From: Lachnospiraceae bacterium
Lineage (GTDB): Bacteria > Bacillota > Clostridia > Lachnospirales > Lachnospiraceae
DNA length: 6,699 bases
Assembly: GCA_017446125.1 (NCBI GenBank)
Contig: JAFSRL010000152.1
Location: 1-6,699 of the forward strand
Direction: 5' to 3'
Shown: positions 6,052 through 6,699 of the stretch, piece after piece
Position numbering within the stretch: the stretch's first letter is position 1
Layout of the letters: each line of letters opens with the position of its first letter
Translations under genes and position numbers: made by a program
Notes under the pieces: generated by a model
What the model saw: only the letters and a program-made list of their open reading frames with translations
The model's database searches: none
Told to the model about the DNA's origin: nothing

Positions 6052-6699
6052 CCACCCGCTCCTTTGTCGAAAGCGTCACGACGGGAATGTGTTCCTTCTC
6101 CTCCGCAAACGTTCCCTCCGGATAAACCGTTACGGTCGTGTCATAGAAGGTGCCGGCGCCGGAGGAGGCACCGTACAAAGGAAGCAGGCGCACATTGTCG
6201 CCAATAAGCGTCTGATGTGTGAGCTTCTCGCCGGTCGCAACATTCTCATTCAGGTTCGTGTAAACCGCAATGCGCTCCGCATCCTTATATTTCACACTCA
6301 GTCGTGCCTTATAAGCGCGTTCCGCCTGCGCGGTCCGAGCGTTGTTGTCCTTTAATTTAATGACGTTGATTCTGACGGGATATGCGCTTACGTTTTCAAT
6401 CAAAATCGTGTCCCCGTATTCCAACGTGTTCTCGCGGTAGGTGGATGCGGTCGAGGCGTAATTGGGTCGGTAGGTAAAAAAGAGATTGCGCAGAACCTTT
6501 CCGTTTTCAAAGCGGTGCTCCTCCGTCTTTCCCTTCACACCATTAAGCTCCGTGTACGAATACACGATGACATCCTCACCCGCTTCTGCAATTTCAATGT
6601 GCATCCTGCGTCTTGTGGCGCCAAAAGCGTCTTCCCCCTGCAACACAAGGTCTGTCTCTTCATCAAAGGTTGCGGGAGCGGCAAACGTCACTTCCTCCA
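6044..6699 (-). CDS. Unknown extracytoplasmic-like protein, first gene of the pseudopilin cluster, 5' end outside window
   Basis: The frame is open to the window edge, so the N-terminus is not visible. A GTG at 6691 is preceded by GGAGGAA, but at only 2-nt spacing, and codons GAG GAA continue the frame upstream; the gene therefore most likely extends beyond the window. The visible 218 codons show no cysteine, no membrane segment and no catalytic motif. Many alternating hydrophobic/polar stretches (VIVYSYTELNGV, LRNLFFTYRP, TVTVYPEGTF) suggest a beta-rich secreted domain. Its 3' end overlaps the PilX-like gene by 8 nt (ATGGCTGA), so it belongs to the same operon. By context it could be a pilin-like subunit whose leader and helix lie upstream, but nothing in the visible part proves that. 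I do not recognise the family. Confidence 0.7.
   Translation of the reverse strand, partial: EEVTFAAPATFDEETDLVLQGEDAFGATRRRMHIEIAEAGEDVIVYSYTELNGVKGKTEEHRFENGKVLRNLFFTYRPNYASTASTYRENTLEYGDTILIENVSAYPVRINVIKLKDNNARTAQAERAYKARLSVKYKDAERIAVYTNLNENVATGEKLTHQTLIGDNVRLLPLYGASSGAGTFYDTTVTVYPEGTFAEEKEHIPVVTLSTKERVDG

Overview
The window looks like chromosomal DNA of a moderately GC-rich Clostridia-type Firmicute, possibly Lachnospiraceae-like. The reasons are the trmK–Nif3 gene pair, a nucleoside kinase carrying an N-terminal ThrRS-like region, a class A RNase P RNA (Bacilli normally have class B), strong AGGAGG-type ribosome binding sites and short pseudopilin genes. The genus cannot be fixed from the sequence. 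Every gene lies on the minus strand, so transcription runs from position 6699 towards 1. No mobile element, CRISPR array or tRNA gene was seen.

Region 1 (6699 to 4373) is the distal part of a type IV pilus or type II secretion-like pseudopilin operon. In transcription order it holds a 5'-truncated extracytoplasmic-looking protein of unknown family, a PilX-like membrane-anchored protein, a GspH/FimT-like pseudopilin and a GspJ/PilW-like pseudopilin. Adjacent genes overlap by 8, 23 and up to 41 nt, which points to one tightly coupled mRNA.

Region 2 (4370 to 1142) continues with housekeeping genes: trmK (tRNA A22 N1-methyltransferase), a Nif3/YqfO-family dinuclear-metal protein and a 550-residue uridine kinase-like nucleoside kinase. 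trmK begins 2 nt after the last pseudopilin stop codon, so pilin-like and tRNA-modification genes probably share a transcript.

Region 3 (1144 to 1) starts with an extended -10 promoter that directly abuts the kinase stop codon and drives rnpB (RNase P RNA, 1129 to 795). Downstream is a secreted trypsin/HtrA-like serine protease that runs off the window. The only start codon giving this protease a normal signal peptide lies inside the P2 helix of rnpB, so the RNA gene and the protease gene overlap by about 39 nt. This overlap is the most unusual feature of the window. A second oddity is that the tRNA-CCA-binding GGU of the RNase P L15 loop reads UGU here.
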